Assembly: GCF_900129205.1 (NCBI RefSeq)
Contig: NZ_FQUK01000002.1
Coordinates: forward strand, 1-64,000
Direction: 5' to 3'
From: Thermomonas hydrothermalis
GTDB taxonomy: Bacteria; Pseudomonadota; Gammaproteobacteria; Xanthomonadales; Xanthomonadaceae
DNA length: 64,000 nucleotides
Shown: positions 9,055-20,536 of the stretch, piece after piece
Position numbering within the stretch: the stretch's first letter is position 1
Layout: each line of letters begins with the position of its first letter
Translations under genes and position numbers: made by a program
The notes under the pieces: model-generated
The model's input: only the letters and a program-made list of their open reading frames with translations
Database searches by the model: none
Told to the model about the DNA's origin: nothing

Positions 9055-10668
9055 ATGCCGACCTCCACGCCCGCCACCGACAGCCCTGATCTGCACGCCG
9101 CAATGCGCCGCGAGCTGCATTTTTTTGCCCTGTACCGGGTATTCGAGGCGTCACTGCTGTGCCTAGTGGTGTTCAGCCCAGCCGCGGCGTTGTTTGCCGA
9201 ACCACGCCACCCGCGGCTGGCCATCCTGCTGGCTGCCAGCTACCTGCTGCTGGCCTGCCTGCTGTTTTTGCTGCGGCGGCGCGGCGCGATCGCGACCCAA
9301 GTCAAGGCCGGGGTGACAGCCGACATCGTGGTGACGGCACTGGCCATGCACGCCCTGCCGGAACTGGCCGCAGGCATTGCCATGATGCTGCTGTTCAATA
9401 TCGGTGCCGCCGCCCTGCTGCTGCCACTGCGCAGCGGGCTGATCGCGGCCGCCGGCGCCGGGCTGGCGCTGGCCGTGGAGTTTGTCGTCAGCACCCTGGC
9501 CGACACCCCGCAACGCCCACTGGCGGAAGTGCCGATGTTCGCCATGGGCTATCTGGCCATCGCCACCCTGACCAGCCTGCTGGGGCGCCAGCTCCGCGCC
9601 AGCGAAGCCCTGGCCGAGCAGCGCGGCAGTCAGGCCGAAAGCATGGCCGAGGTCAACGAGTTGATCATCCGCCGCATGCGCACCGGCGTACTGCTGGTGG
9701 ATGCCGACGGCGAAATCCGGCTGGCCAACGAAGCCGCCATGGCCCAGCTTGGCCAGATTGACCAGGTTGGCGAGGGCCGCCGCCTGCTGGCCACCGCCGC
9801 TCCGACGCTGGCCGCGCGTCTGCAGCGATGGCGGCGTGATGGCCAACTGGATGCCACCCCGCTGCAACTGGCCCCGGGCCTGCCGGAGGTGTTGCCGCGC
9901 TTTGCCCGCCTGCTGGCCGACAGCGAGCAGGTGCTGATTTTTCTCGACGATGTCGAGCTGGCCTCGCGGCGCGCCGAAAGCCTGACCCTGGCCACCCTGG
10001 GCCGGTTTTCCGCCAGTCTGGCGCACGAGATCCGCAACCCGCTGGCGGCGATCAGCTATGCCACCCAGTTGCTGGAGGAATCGCGCGACATTCCCGACGC
10101 CGACCGCCGCCTGCTGGAGATCATCCACCAGCAAACCCAGCGCATGAACGCCATCATCGAAAACGTGCTGGCGCTGGCCCGGCGCGAACGCGCCCAGCCG
10201 GAGCCGGTGGAACTGACCGGCTTTGCCCGCCAGTTCGTGGCCGACTACCGGCAGAGCCACCCGCTGCACGACGACCAGCTGGAGGCCATGTGCCCGCCGC
10301 AGCCGGTGCATTGCCAGGTCGATCGCCGGCAGCTGCAGCAAGTGATCACCGTGCTGGTGGACAACGCGCTCACCTATGGCCGCTTTCCCGACGCGCCGGC
10401 GCGGGTGGCCCTGCGCGTCCACCAGGACGCCCGCGGCCAGCCGCTGCTGGATGTGCTCGACCACGGCCCCGGCATTCCCGAGGCGGTGGCCAGCCAGCTG
10501 TTCCGGCCCTTCTTCACTACCTCCGCCCACGGCACCGGCTTAGGGCTATACATCGCCCGTGAGCTATGCCTGGCCAACCAGGCCGACCTCACCTACGTGC
10601 CGCTGCCAGCCGGTGGCGCCTGTTTCCGGGTGCATCTGGCCCGCGCCCGCACCATCCAGACCACCTGA
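9055..10668 (+). CDS. pilS: Type IV pilus sensor histidine kinase PilS
   Basis: Membrane sensor kinase that, with PilR, controls sigma-54-dependent pilin transcription. It has 537 residues. About six hydrophobic segments occupy residues 25-180, followed by a PAS-like linker (GVLLVDADGEIRLANEAAM). The HisKA domain has its phospho-acceptor at about His324 in SLAHEIRNPLAA. The HATPase domain shows VDNALTYG (N box), DHGPGIP (G1) and GTGLGLYIA (G2). In Pseudomonas PilS senses pilin level in the membrane. It is followed 66 bases later by pilR. The pilin gene it would control is not in the window. Confidence 0.93.
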   Translation: MPTSTPATDSPDLHAAMRRELHFFALYRVFEASLLCLVVFSPAAALFAEPRHPRLAILLAASYLLLACLLFLLRRRGAIATQVKAGVTADIVVTALAMHALPELAAGIAMMLLFNIGAAALLLPLRSGLIAAAGAGLALAVEFVVSTLADTPQRPLAEVPMFAMGYLAIATLTSLLGRQLRASEALAEQRGSQAESMAEVNELIIRRMRTGVLLVDADGEIRLANEAAMAQLGQIDQVGEGRRLLATAAPTLAARLQRWRRDGQLDATPLQLAPGLPEVLPRFARLLADSEQVLIFLDDVELASRRAESLTLATLGRFSASLAHEIRNPLAAISYATQLLEESRDIPDADRRLLEIIHQQTQRMNAIIENVLALARRERAQPEPVELTGFARQFVADYRQSHPLHDDQLEAMCPPQPVHCQVDRRQLQQVITVLVDNALTYGRFPDAPARVALRVHQDARGQPLLDVLDHGPGIPEAVASQLFRPFFTTSAHGTGLGLYIARELCLANQADLTYVPLPAGGACFRVHLARARTIQTT

Positions 10669-10734
10669 CCATGATCACTGCCGTAGCGCGTCAGGCTTGG
10701 ACGCGCCGCGGCAAGCGGGTATCGTGATCAGGCC

Positions 10735-12156
10735 ATGAGCGCCCCGACCCGCACCTCCCCTGCCGCCGTCCTGCTCGTGGACGACGAGCCCGATATCCGC
10801 GAACTGCTGGTCCTCACCCTGGGCCGGATGGGTTTGCGCTGCGAAACCGCCGCCTCACTCGCGGACGCCCGCGCCCAGCTCAAGCGCCAGTCGTTCGCAC
10901 TGTGCCTGACCGACATGCGCCTACCGGATGGCTCCGGTATCGAGCTGGTGCACGAAATCACCCAGCACTACCCAGCCACCCCGGTGGCCATGATCACCGC
11001 GTATGGCAACCAGGAAGCCGCAGTGGAGGCACTCAAGGCCGGCGCGTTTGACTTCGTCAGCAAACCGGTGGACCTGACCGTCCTGCGCGGACTGATCCAG
11101 CACGCGCTGAAACTGGCCCCACCGCCCGCCAGTGGCACCGGCCAGGCGGCAGCCGCCCCCTCGGCCGCGTCACGCCTGCTAGGCCGCTCACCAGCGATGG
11201 AGGCGCTACGCACCACCCTGGCCAAGGTCGCCCGCAGCCAGGCCCCGGTCTACATCAGTGGCGAATCGGGCAGCGGCAAGGAACTGGTGGCCCGCACCAT
11301 CCACGCCGAAAGCGCACGCGCCAGCGGGCCGTTCGTGCCGGTCAACTGCGGGGCGATCCCGGCCGAGCTGATGGAAAGCGAGTTTTTTGGCCACAAGAAA
11401 GGCAGCTTCACCGGCGCTCACGCCGATAAAACCGGCCTGTTTCAAGCGGCACAGGGTGGCACCTTGTTCCTGGATGAAATCGCCGAACTGCCACTCCCGA
11501 TGCAGGTCAAGCTCCTGCGCGCCATCCAGGAAAAATCGGTGCGTCCGGTGGGCGCCCATACCGAAGTCCCGGTGGACGTGCGCATCCTGTCGGCCACCCA
11601 CAAGAACCTCGCGGCCCTGGTGGAGGAAGGCAAGTTCCGCCACGACCTGTACTACCGCATCAACGTGATCGAACTGCGGGTGCCGCCCTTGCGTGAGCGC
11701 CGCGAGGACCTGCCGCTGCTGATCGATGCGATCCTCACCCGGCTGGCCGGCGCCCAGGGCCGGCCGCGCCCCATGCTGCACGCCGACGCGATGGAAGCCC
11801 TGGCACGCTACCCCTTCCCCGGCAACGTGCGCGAACTGGAAAACATCCTGGAACGCGCCTTCGCCCTGGCCGACGACGACGGCATCCGCGCCGCCGACCT
11901 GCGCCTGCCGGAGCCCCGCCCCGCCGCCCCCCTGCCGCCGCAGGCCGCAGTCGCCGCCGCCACCCTCGACCCCAGCCAGATCGACCCGCGCCAATCCGCC
12001 AGCAGCGCCCTGCCCAGCTTCATCGAGGAAATCGAACGCAAGGCCATCGAGCAGGCGCTGATCGACAACCGCTACAACAAAACCAAGGCCGCCGCGCAGC
12101 TGGGCATCACCTTCCGCGCCCTGCGCTACAAGCTCAAGAAACTGGGCATCGACTGA
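10735..12156 (+). CDS. pilR: Sigma-54-dependent response regulator PilR
   Basis: NtrC-type activator of 473 residues. The receiver domain (about 10-125) has its phospho-acceptor near Asp60 in LTDMRLPDGSG and a conserved KPVD. The AAA+ domain (about 145-375) has Walker A GESGSGKE, the sigma-54 contact loop (GSFTGA, a common variant of GAFTGA), Walker B GTLFLDEIAELP, and FPGNVRELEN. The C-terminus carries a Fis-type helix-turn-helix ([20 protein letters not shown]). It is activated by PilS. A sigma-54-like promoter lies 165 bases after the stop, in front of pilD. Confidence 0.94.
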   Translation: MSAPTRTSPAAVLLVDDEPDIRELLVLTLGRMGLRCETAASLADARAQLKRQSFALCLTDMRLPDGSGIELVHEITQHYPATPVAMITAYGNQEAAVEALKAGAFDFVSKPVDLTVLRGLIQHALKLAPPPASGTGQAAAAPSAASRLLGRSPAMEALRTTLAKVARSQAPVYISGESGSGKELVARTIHAESARASGPFVPVNCGAIPAELMESEFFGHKKGSFTGAHADKTGLFQAAQGGTLFLDEIAELPLPMQVKLLRAIQEKSVRPVGAHTEVPVDVRILSATHKNLAALVEEGKFRHDLYYRINVIELRVPPLRERREDLPLLIDAILTRLAGAQGRPRPMLHADAMEALARYPFPGNVRELENILERAFALADDDGIRAADLRLPEPRPAAPLPPQAAVAAATLDPSQIDPRQSASSALPSFIEEIERKAIEQALIDNRYNKTKAAAQLGITFRALRYKLKKLGID

Positions 12157-12180
12157 CCCGGCCACCCGCGCCCAACCACG

Positions 12181-12243
12181 TGACGCACACCACGCCCAGG
12201 GCGAACCATGACGCAGAACGTCAACAATTGACGCAAAACGTCG
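12181..12243. repeat. TGACG direct/inverted repeats upstream of the sigma-54 site
   Basis: TGACGCAGAACGTCA (12209-12223) and TGACGCAAAACGTCG (12229-12243) are near-identical and start exactly 20 bp apart, about two helical turns. Each is itself an inverted repeat, TGACG-N5-CGTC(A/G). A third TGACGCA begins at 12181. They lie about 80-140 bp upstream of the TGGCAC promoter-like element, where an enhancer-binding protein such as PilR would be expected to bind. The binding protein is unknown. Confidence 0.55.
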
Positions 12244-12320
12244 TAAACTTCCGCCGCGCCCGCCGCCACATTCCGTGCCAGCGGTCGCAATTCCGCAGCG
12301 AGCATCGCTCTGGCCGGTTT

Positions 12321-12336
12321 TGGCACAGATCCTGCG
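12321..12336 (+). promoter_or_regulatory. Putative sigma-54 (RpoN) promoter before pilD
   Basis: TGGCACAGATCCTGCG matches the -24/-12 consensus TGGCAC-N5-TTGCW with exact GG-to-GC spacing of 12. The only losses are a C for T in the -12 box and the final base. Initiation would be near 12347, giving a leader of about 120 bases to pilD. Together with pilS-pilR and the repeats upstream, this suggests PilR-dependent transcription. Between 12244 and 12467 I see no gene; the longest plus frame there ends in a trivial reading. Confidence 0.5.
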
Positions 12337-12467
12337 TTATCGTTGTCGCACGTGCAGCCCACCCGGCCCGGGACCGGTACCGGCGGATCAGGCGGCACGT
12401 GAACCACCCATCCACACACCCTAGGATCGCCATGACCGTGATGTAAGCAGCGGAGCAGACCCGGCCG

Positions 12468-13331
12468 ATGGCATTCCTCGACGCGCACCCCGGCCTTGGC
12501 TATCCCGCCGCGGCCGGGCTTGGCCTGCTGGTGGGCAGTTTTCTCAATGTCGTGATCCTGCGCCTGCCGCGCCGGCTGGAGTGGCAGTGGAAGCGCGACG
12601 CCCGGGACATCCTGGAGATTCCCGAGCTGTACGAGCCGCCACCGCCCGGCGTGGTGGTCGAGCGTTCGCACTGCCCGCAGTGCGGCCATCAGCTGGCCTG
12701 GTACGAGAACATCCCGCTGCTGTCGTGGCTGGCCTTGCGCGGCAAATGCCGTCACTGCAAGACGCCGATCTCGCTGCAGTACCCGCTGGTGGAACTGCTC
12801 ACCGGGCTGCTGTTTCTGGTCTGCGTCTGGCGCTTTGGGTTCGGCTGGAAAGGCTTTGGGGCGCTGCTGCTGACCAGCTACCTGATCGCGTTAGCCGGGA
12901 TCGACCTGCGCACCCGGCTGTTGCCGGATACGCTCACCCTGCCCCTGCTCTGGCTGGGGCTGGTGGCGGCGGTCGAACATCTGTACGTCCCGCTCAAACC
13001 GGCGGTGCTGGGTGCGATGGCCGGCTACCTGAGCCTATGGTCGGTGTACTGGGTGTTCAAGCAGCTCACTGGCAAGGAAGGCATGGGCCACGGCGACTTC
13101 AAGCTGCTGGCCGCCATCGGTGCCTGGACCGGGCTGGCCGGCGTGCTGCCGACCATTCTGCTGTCGTCCCTGCTGGGGGCGCTGATCGGCACCCTCTGGC
13201 TGACCCTGAAGGGCCGTGACAAGGCCACGCCCATCCCGTTTGGGCCCTATCTGGCGGTTGCGGGCTGGATCAGTTTCATGTGGGGCAAGGATCTGGTGCA
13301 GTGGTACCTGCACTGGGCTGGGATGGCATAA
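12468..13331 (+). CDS. pilD: Prepilin peptidase / N-methyltransferase PilD
   Basis: An inner-membrane aspartyl protease that cleaves type IV prepilins (and type II secretion pseudopilins) and methylates the new N-terminus. It has 287 residues. A first hydrophobic segment is followed by the cytoplasmic zinc domain with CPQC and CRHC (about residues 68-101), and then several membrane segments. The catalytic aspartates are in ALAGIDLRTRLLPD and the GxGD motif GMGHGDFKLLAAIG. It is complete and apparently functional. In many relatives it is in a pilB-pilC-pilD-coaE series; here pilB and pilC are absent and coaE lies 13 kb away. Confidence 0.96.
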   Translation: MAFLDAHPGLGYPAAAGLGLLVGSFLNVVILRLPRRLEWQWKRDARDILEIPELYEPPPPGVVVERSHCPQCGHQLAWYENIPLLSWLALRGKCRHCKTPISLQYPLVELLTGLLFLVCVWRFGFGWKGFGALLLTSYLIALAGIDLRTRLLPDTLTLPLLWLGLVAAVEHLYVPLKPAVLGAMAGYLSLWSVYWVFKQLTGKEGMGHGDFKLLAAIGAWTGLAGVLPTILLSSLLGALIGTLWLTLKGRDKATPIPFGPYLAVAGWISFMWGKDLVQWYLHWAGMA

Positions 13332-13352
13332 GGGCCACACCGCCCTCCTCGA

Positions 13353-14237
13353 TCAACCCACCCAGCCTGCCACCACGAACAAGGCCAACACGGCCAGCCA
13401 CAGCAGCAGCATGCGCCAGATCAGGTTCATCGCCTCGCGCAGCTCCGGCAGCGGCCCGAACACGTCCTTCAGCGCCGCACCCTCGGGAATCCCCGCCGCG
13501 GTGTAATCGGCCACTTCCTCGGCAATGTCGGTGCGCACGCTGGCGCGGGCGGCCGCCGCCAGCACGCCCAGCCCCAGGCCGAACGCGTCGGGCGTTCGCC
13601 AGGCATTGACCACGCTGGAAAAGTCCCCAACCACGGCCAACGCCAGGGTCATCAGTTGCGCGACCGGCCAATCCAGCAGCGCCAACAGACGGACGGCGGC
13701 CGGCTGGAATGGCAGCGGCGGCTCCGATGCGTCCCCTTCCGCCGCCAGCGCCGTCAACCGGTACAGCAGGGCACCGGCCGGACCCAGCAGGCTGAACCAG
13801 AACAGCACCCCGAACCAGCGCCGCAATGCACTGCGGAACACCGCCTCGATGCAGCCGGCGCCGTCCTGCACGGTTGCCTGCGCAGACGGCCACAGGCGCT
13901 GCACCGCCGCCCGGCAACTCGCCTCATCGGGTGCCGCCAGCACCGCTTCGACATCACGATCCAGATCGCGCGGCCCCCAGCACAGAAACAGCACCACGAT
14001 TCCCAACCCAAGCGCCGGCAGCCCCCACGCCAGCGGTCGCAGTGCAACTTGCACCGCCGTCAGCAGCAAGACCGGCGCGGCGATCGCCACCACCGCCTGC
14101 ATGCCCGCAGGCAACGCAGCGGCCACCGTGCGGAACCAGCGATGGATCCCGCCATACCGGCGCACCGCGGCGGCCAGCCCCGGCGCAAGATGACCCAGGA
14201 ACAGGGCGACGACGACGGCAAGCAAGGTGGTGGCCAT
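13353..14237 (-). CDS. ampE: AmpE-like inner-membrane protein
   Basis: A 294-residue polytopic membrane protein with hydrophobic segments at about 4-25, 48-85, 140-160, 187-207 and 270-292. The C-terminal pattern (membrane segment, then a Lys/Asp-containing loop, then a final helix) and the central FGVLFWFSLLGPAGALLYRL segment resemble the AmpE/CobD-like family. AmpE is annotated as a regulatory signalling modulator in beta-lactamase induction, although its activity is unclear. No ampD, ampR or beta-lactamase gene is adjacent. It is convergent with pilD and follows nudC by 56 bases on the same strand. The family call is by resemblance. Confidence 0.65.
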   Translation of the reverse strand: MATTLLAVVVALFLGHLAPGLAAAVRRYGGIHRWFRTVAAALPAGMQAVVAIAAPVLLLTAVQVALRPLAWGLPALGLGIVVLFLCWGPRDLDRDVEAVLAAPDEASCRAAVQRLWPSAQATVQDGAGCIEAVFRSALRRWFGVLFWFSLLGPAGALLYRLTALAAEGDASEPPLPFQPAAVRLLALLDWPVAQLMTLALAVVGDFSSVVNAWRTPDAFGLGLGVLAAAARASVRTDIAEEVADYTAAGIPEGAALKDVFGPLPELREAMNLIWRMLLLWLAVLALFVVAGWVG

Positions 14238-14293
14238 GCCGGCAGTCTACGGCAAGGCCACCCCCTTGGCCCACGTCGGGGCCGAGTCGCGTG

Positions 14294-15214
14294 TCACGCC
14301 GTGGCTGACACCCGGCGATCCAGCCAAGTCTGGATGAGGTAGCGGGCGATCGACAGCGGTGGTGGCAATACGATGCCTTCGCCAGGCTGATCAGCCTGCC
14401 GCCAATCGCGCGCGAGCGCCGCCCGCACAGCCTCGACATCGAACCAGGCCGCCGCTTCCAGCTCCTGACCGGGGTGCGGCGTGTCCGGCTCGGCCTCGGC
14501 GATGAAGCCCAGCATCAGCGCGCCCGGGAACGGCCACGGCTGCGACCCCAGATAGCGGGCGGTCTGCACACGCACGCGCACTCCGGTTTCTTCCCGCACC
14601 TCCCGCACCACGGTCTGCTCCAGCGTTTCCCCAGGTTCGACGAACCCGGCCAGCACCGACCAGCGTCGCTGCGGCCAGCCGGCCTGCCGTGCCAGCAGCA
14701 GACGCGGCCCATCCGTGATGGCCGCAATCACTGCCTGATCGGTCCGCGGGTAGTGATCACTGCCGCACTGCTCGCAGCGCCCCAGCCAACCGGCACGGAT
14801 AAACCGCAAGGCGCCCCCGCAACGCGGACAGAACCGGTATTGGCGGTGCCAGTGCTGCAACGCCCGCGCCTGGGCGAACAGGGTGGCCTGCCAGGCCGGC
14901 CACTGCAGGGCGGCCTGCCGCAGATCCAGGCGCGGCGTCTGCGTCTGTGCCGCTTCGGTCAAGAACCAGGCCCGCCCCGCGCCCAGCCCCAGAAACGTGC
15001 AGCCCTCCGGCCCCGCCCCATAGTCAGCGCCACTCCACACGTGCAGACCGCCGTGCGTATCCAGCGGGGCCAGACCGTCCGGATCAAGCACGATCACCCC
15101 CGCCGCCGGCCACAGCGCCGCCAGTGCCACCGGGTCATCCCGGAGATGATCGGCGCGATCCAGTGCGCCCTCGACATAGGCGTAGGGACACCCGTCGGCC
15201 GCCACCACGGCCAT
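14294..15214 (-). CDS. nudC: NAD(+) diphosphatase / NADH pyrophosphatase (Nudix)
   Basis: Nudix hydrolase that cleaves NAD(H) to NMN(H) and AMP; E. coli NudC also removes NAD caps from RNA. The protein has 306 residues from ATG 15214, which begins 2 bases after the erpA stop. An in-frame GTG/upstream start would overlap erpA. A four-cysteine zinc ribbon (CPRCGG and CEQCGS) precedes the Nudix box GFVEPGETLEQTV..REETGV. The SQPWPFP motif after the box is the NudC signature. It is probably cotranscribed with erpA. Confidence 0.92.
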   Translation of the reverse strand: MAVVAADGCPYAYVEGALDRADHLRDDPVALAALWPAAGVIVLDPDGLAPLDTHGGLHVWSGADYGAGPEGCTFLGLGAGRAWFLTEAAQTQTPRLDLRQAALQWPAWQATLFAQARALQHWHRQYRFCPRCGGALRFIRAGWLGRCEQCGSDHYPRTDQAVIAAITDGPRLLLARQAGWPQRRWSVLAGFVEPGETLEQTVVREVREETGVRVRVQTARYLGSQPWPFPGALMLGFIAEAEPDTPHPGQELEAAAWFDVEAVRAALARDWRQADQPGEGIVLPPPLSIARYLIQTWLDRRVSATA

Positions 15215-15216
15215 GG

Positions 15217-15591
15217 TCACACCGTGAAACTGCTGCCGCAGCCGCAAGTGGTCTTGGCGTTGGGATTGCGGATCACGAACTGGGCGCCGGCCAGCGACTC
15301 GCTGTAATCGACCTCGGCCCCGATCAGGTATTGCAGGCTGAGCGGATCGACCAGCAACGTGGCACCATCGGTGACGATGGCCAGGTCATCCTCGTTCTGC
15401 CCCTCGTCAAACTCGAAGCCATACTGGAACCCGGAACAGCCGCCCCCCTGGATGTACACCCGCAGCTTCAGCGCAGGGTTGCCCTCCTCGGCAATCAACT
15501 CCCGCACCTTGGCGGCGGCGGCAGGCGTGAAGCGCAAAGGAACGGGCGCGGAGGCGTGACCCGAATCAGGCGTGTAGGTGGGCAGTTGCAT
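15217..15591 (-). CDS. erpA: Iron-sulfur cluster insertion protein ErpA
   Basis: A-type carrier that delivers Fe-S clusters to apo-proteins such as those of isoprenoid synthesis. It has 124 residues from ATG 15591 ([11 protein letters not shown]). The three conserved cysteines are in GGGCSGFQY and the C-terminal TCGCGSSF. The [12 protein letters not shown] segment is typical of ErpA. The in-frame extension to 15639 is not conserved in character and was rejected. It heads a likely two-gene unit with nudC and is divergent from the FimX-like gene across a 214-base gap. Confidence 0.93.
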   Translation of the reverse strand: MQLPTYTPDSGHASAPVPLRFTPAAAAKVRELIAEEGNPALKLRVYIQGGGCSGFQYGFEFDEGQNEDDLAIVTDGATLLVDPLSLQYLIGAEVDYSESLAGAQFVIRNPNAKTTCGCGSSFTV

Positions 15592-15805
15592 GCTGCAAGC
15601 ATGGGGCGTGACCGCGCCGGTTTCAACCCGCGCGCCCATATCGCCTCATCTGCATCCGCCCGCCCTGCCGCCGCTGCGTTTATATTCTTGCTGTGAACGG
15701 CCTCACACGCCGCTGTTTTGCGCCACAATCACAGGTTATGGACGCCTTTTTCTTCTTGACCGCACGCCTCACCCGCGCCGTCACCCGCCCGCGGGAGGCC
15801 CTGAC

Positions 15806-17496
15806 ATGAGCACCGTACAGGACCCCACTGCCAGCGATGGCCTGCCCTACCGCGTGCTGATCGTCGAGGACGATCGCAGCCAGGCTGTCTTTGCCGAGGC
15901 CATCCTGCGCGGCGCCAGCATGCAGGTGGAAGTGGTGGCCGTGCCCGAACGGGTGCTGGAAGCGGTGGAGCGCTTCAATCCGGATCTCATCCTGATGGAT
16001 CTGCACCTGCCTGGCATCAGCGGCACCCAGCTGACTGAACAGATCCGCGAGATTCCGCGCTTCCTGCATACCCCGGTGGTGTTTCTGACCGGCGACCAAG
16101 ACCCTGACCGCCAGCTGGAAGTGCTGGAACACGGCGGTGACGACTTCATCCTGAAACCAGTTCGGCCGCGCCACCTGGTGGTGGCGGTGCAGAGCCGGAT
16201 CCGGCGCGCGCGGGCGCTGCAGGCGACCTTGCCGGCCGCCACCGGATCCGACCGTCACCCGGTGACTGACCTGTACCTGCGCACGACATTGCTACAGATT
16301 CTGGCGGCACAACTGGCCAGTGGCGCCGGCGGCGGTGCACTGCTGATCGAAATGGGCAACGCCACCGCCTTGCGTAACCGTTACGGATACGCTGCGTTCG
16401 AGTCCCTGATGAACGAAGCCGGTCGCTTCCTGGCCACTCTGATCGGTGACCACCCCGCCACCCGCCTCGGTGACAACGTCTTTCTGGTGGCCGCCAAGGG
16501 GCTGGATCGGGACGCGCTGGAACAGTTTGCCCGCCGCCTGCGCGACGGCATCGGGTATCACGACTTCCAGGTCGAAGGCGAGCAGCTACGCCTGCGCTGC
16601 ACCATCGGCTATGCCAGTTACGAACATGGCTTTGCCGATGCCGGCGCGGTTCTGGCAGCGGCGGAAGAGGCCGCTCGGGAAGCGCATGCGTCACCGTCCG
16701 GCATTGCGGCCTATACGCCACCCGACACCACCGCCGACAGCCAGCTGGTGCAGGAGCTGCGCGCCGCGTTGGCGCCGAATGGGCAAGGCCTGTACCTGGC
16801 CTTCCAGCCGATCGTGGCGGTGGCCGGCGGTGAAGAGGCTCAGTTCCAGGTCCTGCTGCGCATGAATGGTGCCGACGGCAACGTCCGCAGGGCGGCGGAA
16901 TTTCTCCCGGCCGCTCAGGCCAGTGGCCTGATGCCGGCACTGGATCGCTGGGTGATGACGCATGCCCTTGATCTGCTGCAAAAGCGCCGCGAAGAAGGCC
17001 GGCCGATGCGCCTGTTCGTCTCGCAGTCGCCGCAGACCTTGGGCGAAGACAGCTATGCCGATTGGCTGAAAGACGCCCTGAGATCGCGTCAGGTGGACGG
17101 CACATCACTGGTGATCGATGTTCGCCTGGAAGATGCCATCGTCCATGTGCTGCTGCTGCAACGCTTCTGCGAACAGATGATCCCGCTGGGCGTCCAGTTC
17201 TGCCTCAGCCAGTTCCGTGACAACGAGGATTCCAAACAGCTGCTGCGGGAGTTACCACTGGGGTATCTGCGCCTGTCTGCCGAGTTTTCCCGGCACCCGC
17301 TGCCGCGCGAACTGCGTGACGAAATGAAAACCGTGATCGACATGGCCCACCGGCAGGCCTTGATGGTGATCGGCCAGGCCATCGAAGACCCGCAGGCCGC
17401 CTCCACCCTCTGGCTGGCCGGGATCGATTTCATCCAGGGCAATCTGGTGCAACATCCTGACCAGACCCTGGAGTTTGACTTCCAGAGCGCCACCCT

Positions 17497-17500
<4 letters not shown>
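15806..17500 (+). CDS. FimX-like response regulator with degenerate GGDEF and EAL domains
   Basis: A 564-residue protein. Residues 15-133 form a canonical receiver (VLIVEDD, phospho-acceptor about Asp65 in [12 protein letters not shown]). Residues about 150-300 look like a GGDEF domain whose signature is reduced to RLGDNVF, so no cyclase activity is expected. Residues about 328-560 resemble an EAL domain in which EALLR is QVLLR, the metal-binding DDFG is replaced by LSQF, and the C-terminus is [10 protein letters not shown]...EFDFQS. These losses, including the SQF and 'IQG..VQ' features, closely resemble FimX, the c-di-GMP receptor for type IV pilus assembly, but no PAS domain is obvious. 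The start (ATG 15806) follows GGGAGG. Its stop overlaps the kinase start by 4 bases. Confidence 0.75.
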
Positions 17501-19797
<2,297 letters not shown>

Positions 19798-19898
19798 CGC
19801 CAGCGCGGCGCGCCGGCACTCACCCGAAATCACTGGGCTTGAATGGCGGATTCCGCCTGCAACTCGATCCGCACGCTGGCGGCCGACATGCGCCGCGC

Positions 19899-20252
19899 TC
19901 AGCCGCTGTAGCGGCAACCCGATGTGCAGGTTTCGTGCACCACGACGGCAGACAACAGCGGTAGCTGTGGCTTGAGCCGCTGCCAGATCCAGATCGCCAG
20001 ATTCTCGCTGGTGGGGTTTTCCAGGCCGGGAATCTCGTTGAGATAGTGATGGTCGAGCTGCTCGTACAGCGGGCGGAACGCTGCCTTCAGGTCAGCAAAG
20101 TCCATCACCCAGCCGGTCTCGGCCCCCACCTCGCCACTGACGTGCAACTCGATCCGGAACGAGTGCCCATGCAGGCGCGCGCATTTGTGCCCGACCGGAA
20201 CATTCGGCAACCGGTGGGCGGCCTCGATGGTGAACGTCTTGTAGATGTCCAT
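19899..20252 (-). CDS. queD: 6-carboxy-5,6,7,8-tetrahydropterin synthase (QueD)
   Basis: Catalyses the second step of queuosine/7-deazaguanine synthesis, converting dihydroneopterin triphosphate to carboxytetrahydropterin. The protein has 117 residues (E. coli 121). Zinc ligands are seen in AAHRLP and LHGHSF, with the catalytic Cys in KCARLHGH. Other family features are MDFADLK, LDHHYLN and the Glu in PTSENLA. No other queuosine genes are adjacent. It lies between the hybrid kinase (convergent) and the tRNA-Met gene on the same strand. Confidence 0.95.
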   Translation of the reverse strand: MDIYKTFTIEAAHRLPNVPVGHKCARLHGHSFRIELHVSGEVGAETGWVMDFADLKAAFRPLYEQLDHHYLNEIPGLENPTSENLAIWIWQRLKPQLPLLSAVVVHETCTSGCRYSG

Positions 20253-20295
20253 GGTCGGGCCAGCCCCCGGAGCGAAGGAAAGCTTAAAGACTAGA

Positions 20296-20315
20296 AACCC
20301 CGCTGCTGCGGGGTT
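20296..20315 (-). terminator. Hairpin terminator downstream of tRNA-Met
   Basis: AACCCCGC and GCGGGGTT form an 8-bp stem with a 4-base loop, followed on the minus strand by TTTCTAGTCTTT. It sits 24 bases after the tRNA 3' end and before queD, so it would end the tRNA transcript. Confidence 0.7.
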
Positions 20316-20338
20316 GTCAGGACTGCGCGGAAACGGTT

Positions 20339-20415
20339 TGGTGGCTATGGGTGGACTCGAACCACCGACCCCAGCATTATGAGTGCTGTGCTCTAACCGG
20401 CTGAGCTACATAGCC
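20339..20415 (-). tRNA. tRNA-Met (CAU), elongator type
   Basis: A 77-base cloverleaf on the minus strand begins GGCTATGTAGCTCAG and ends with an encoded CCA (20341-20339). The acceptor stem GGCTATG pairs with CATAGCC. The anticodon loop reads CTCATAA with anticodon CAT, and the T-loop GGTTCGAGTCC is intact. Close similarity to the E. coli elongator metT sequence, including GGCTA.GTAGCTCAG and AGAGCACA.CACTCATAAT, supports elongator Met rather than the initiator or the lysidine-modified Ile tRNA. Confidence 0.95.
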
Positions 20416-20536
20416 ATCGAGTAGCCGAGCATTATCCCGATCCATGCACAGGCCGTCAATCGCCAGCGCCAGCGCTTGCCGACCCCGACATGGGCTGGCA
20501 CAGTCACCGCATCGTACGTCTCACGGAGTCCGCATC

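Noticed and set aside
12180-12446. Small plus-strand frame between pilR and pilD considered as a possible pilin
   Set aside because: It lacks a prepilin leader (G followed by F and a hydrophobic helix) and overlaps the repeats and the sigma-54-like promoter.
20339-20415. Reading the CAU tRNA as lysidine-type tRNA-Ile or initiator Met
   Set aside because: The acceptor stem starts with a normal G-C pair, unlike the initiator, and the body matches elongator tRNA-Met.
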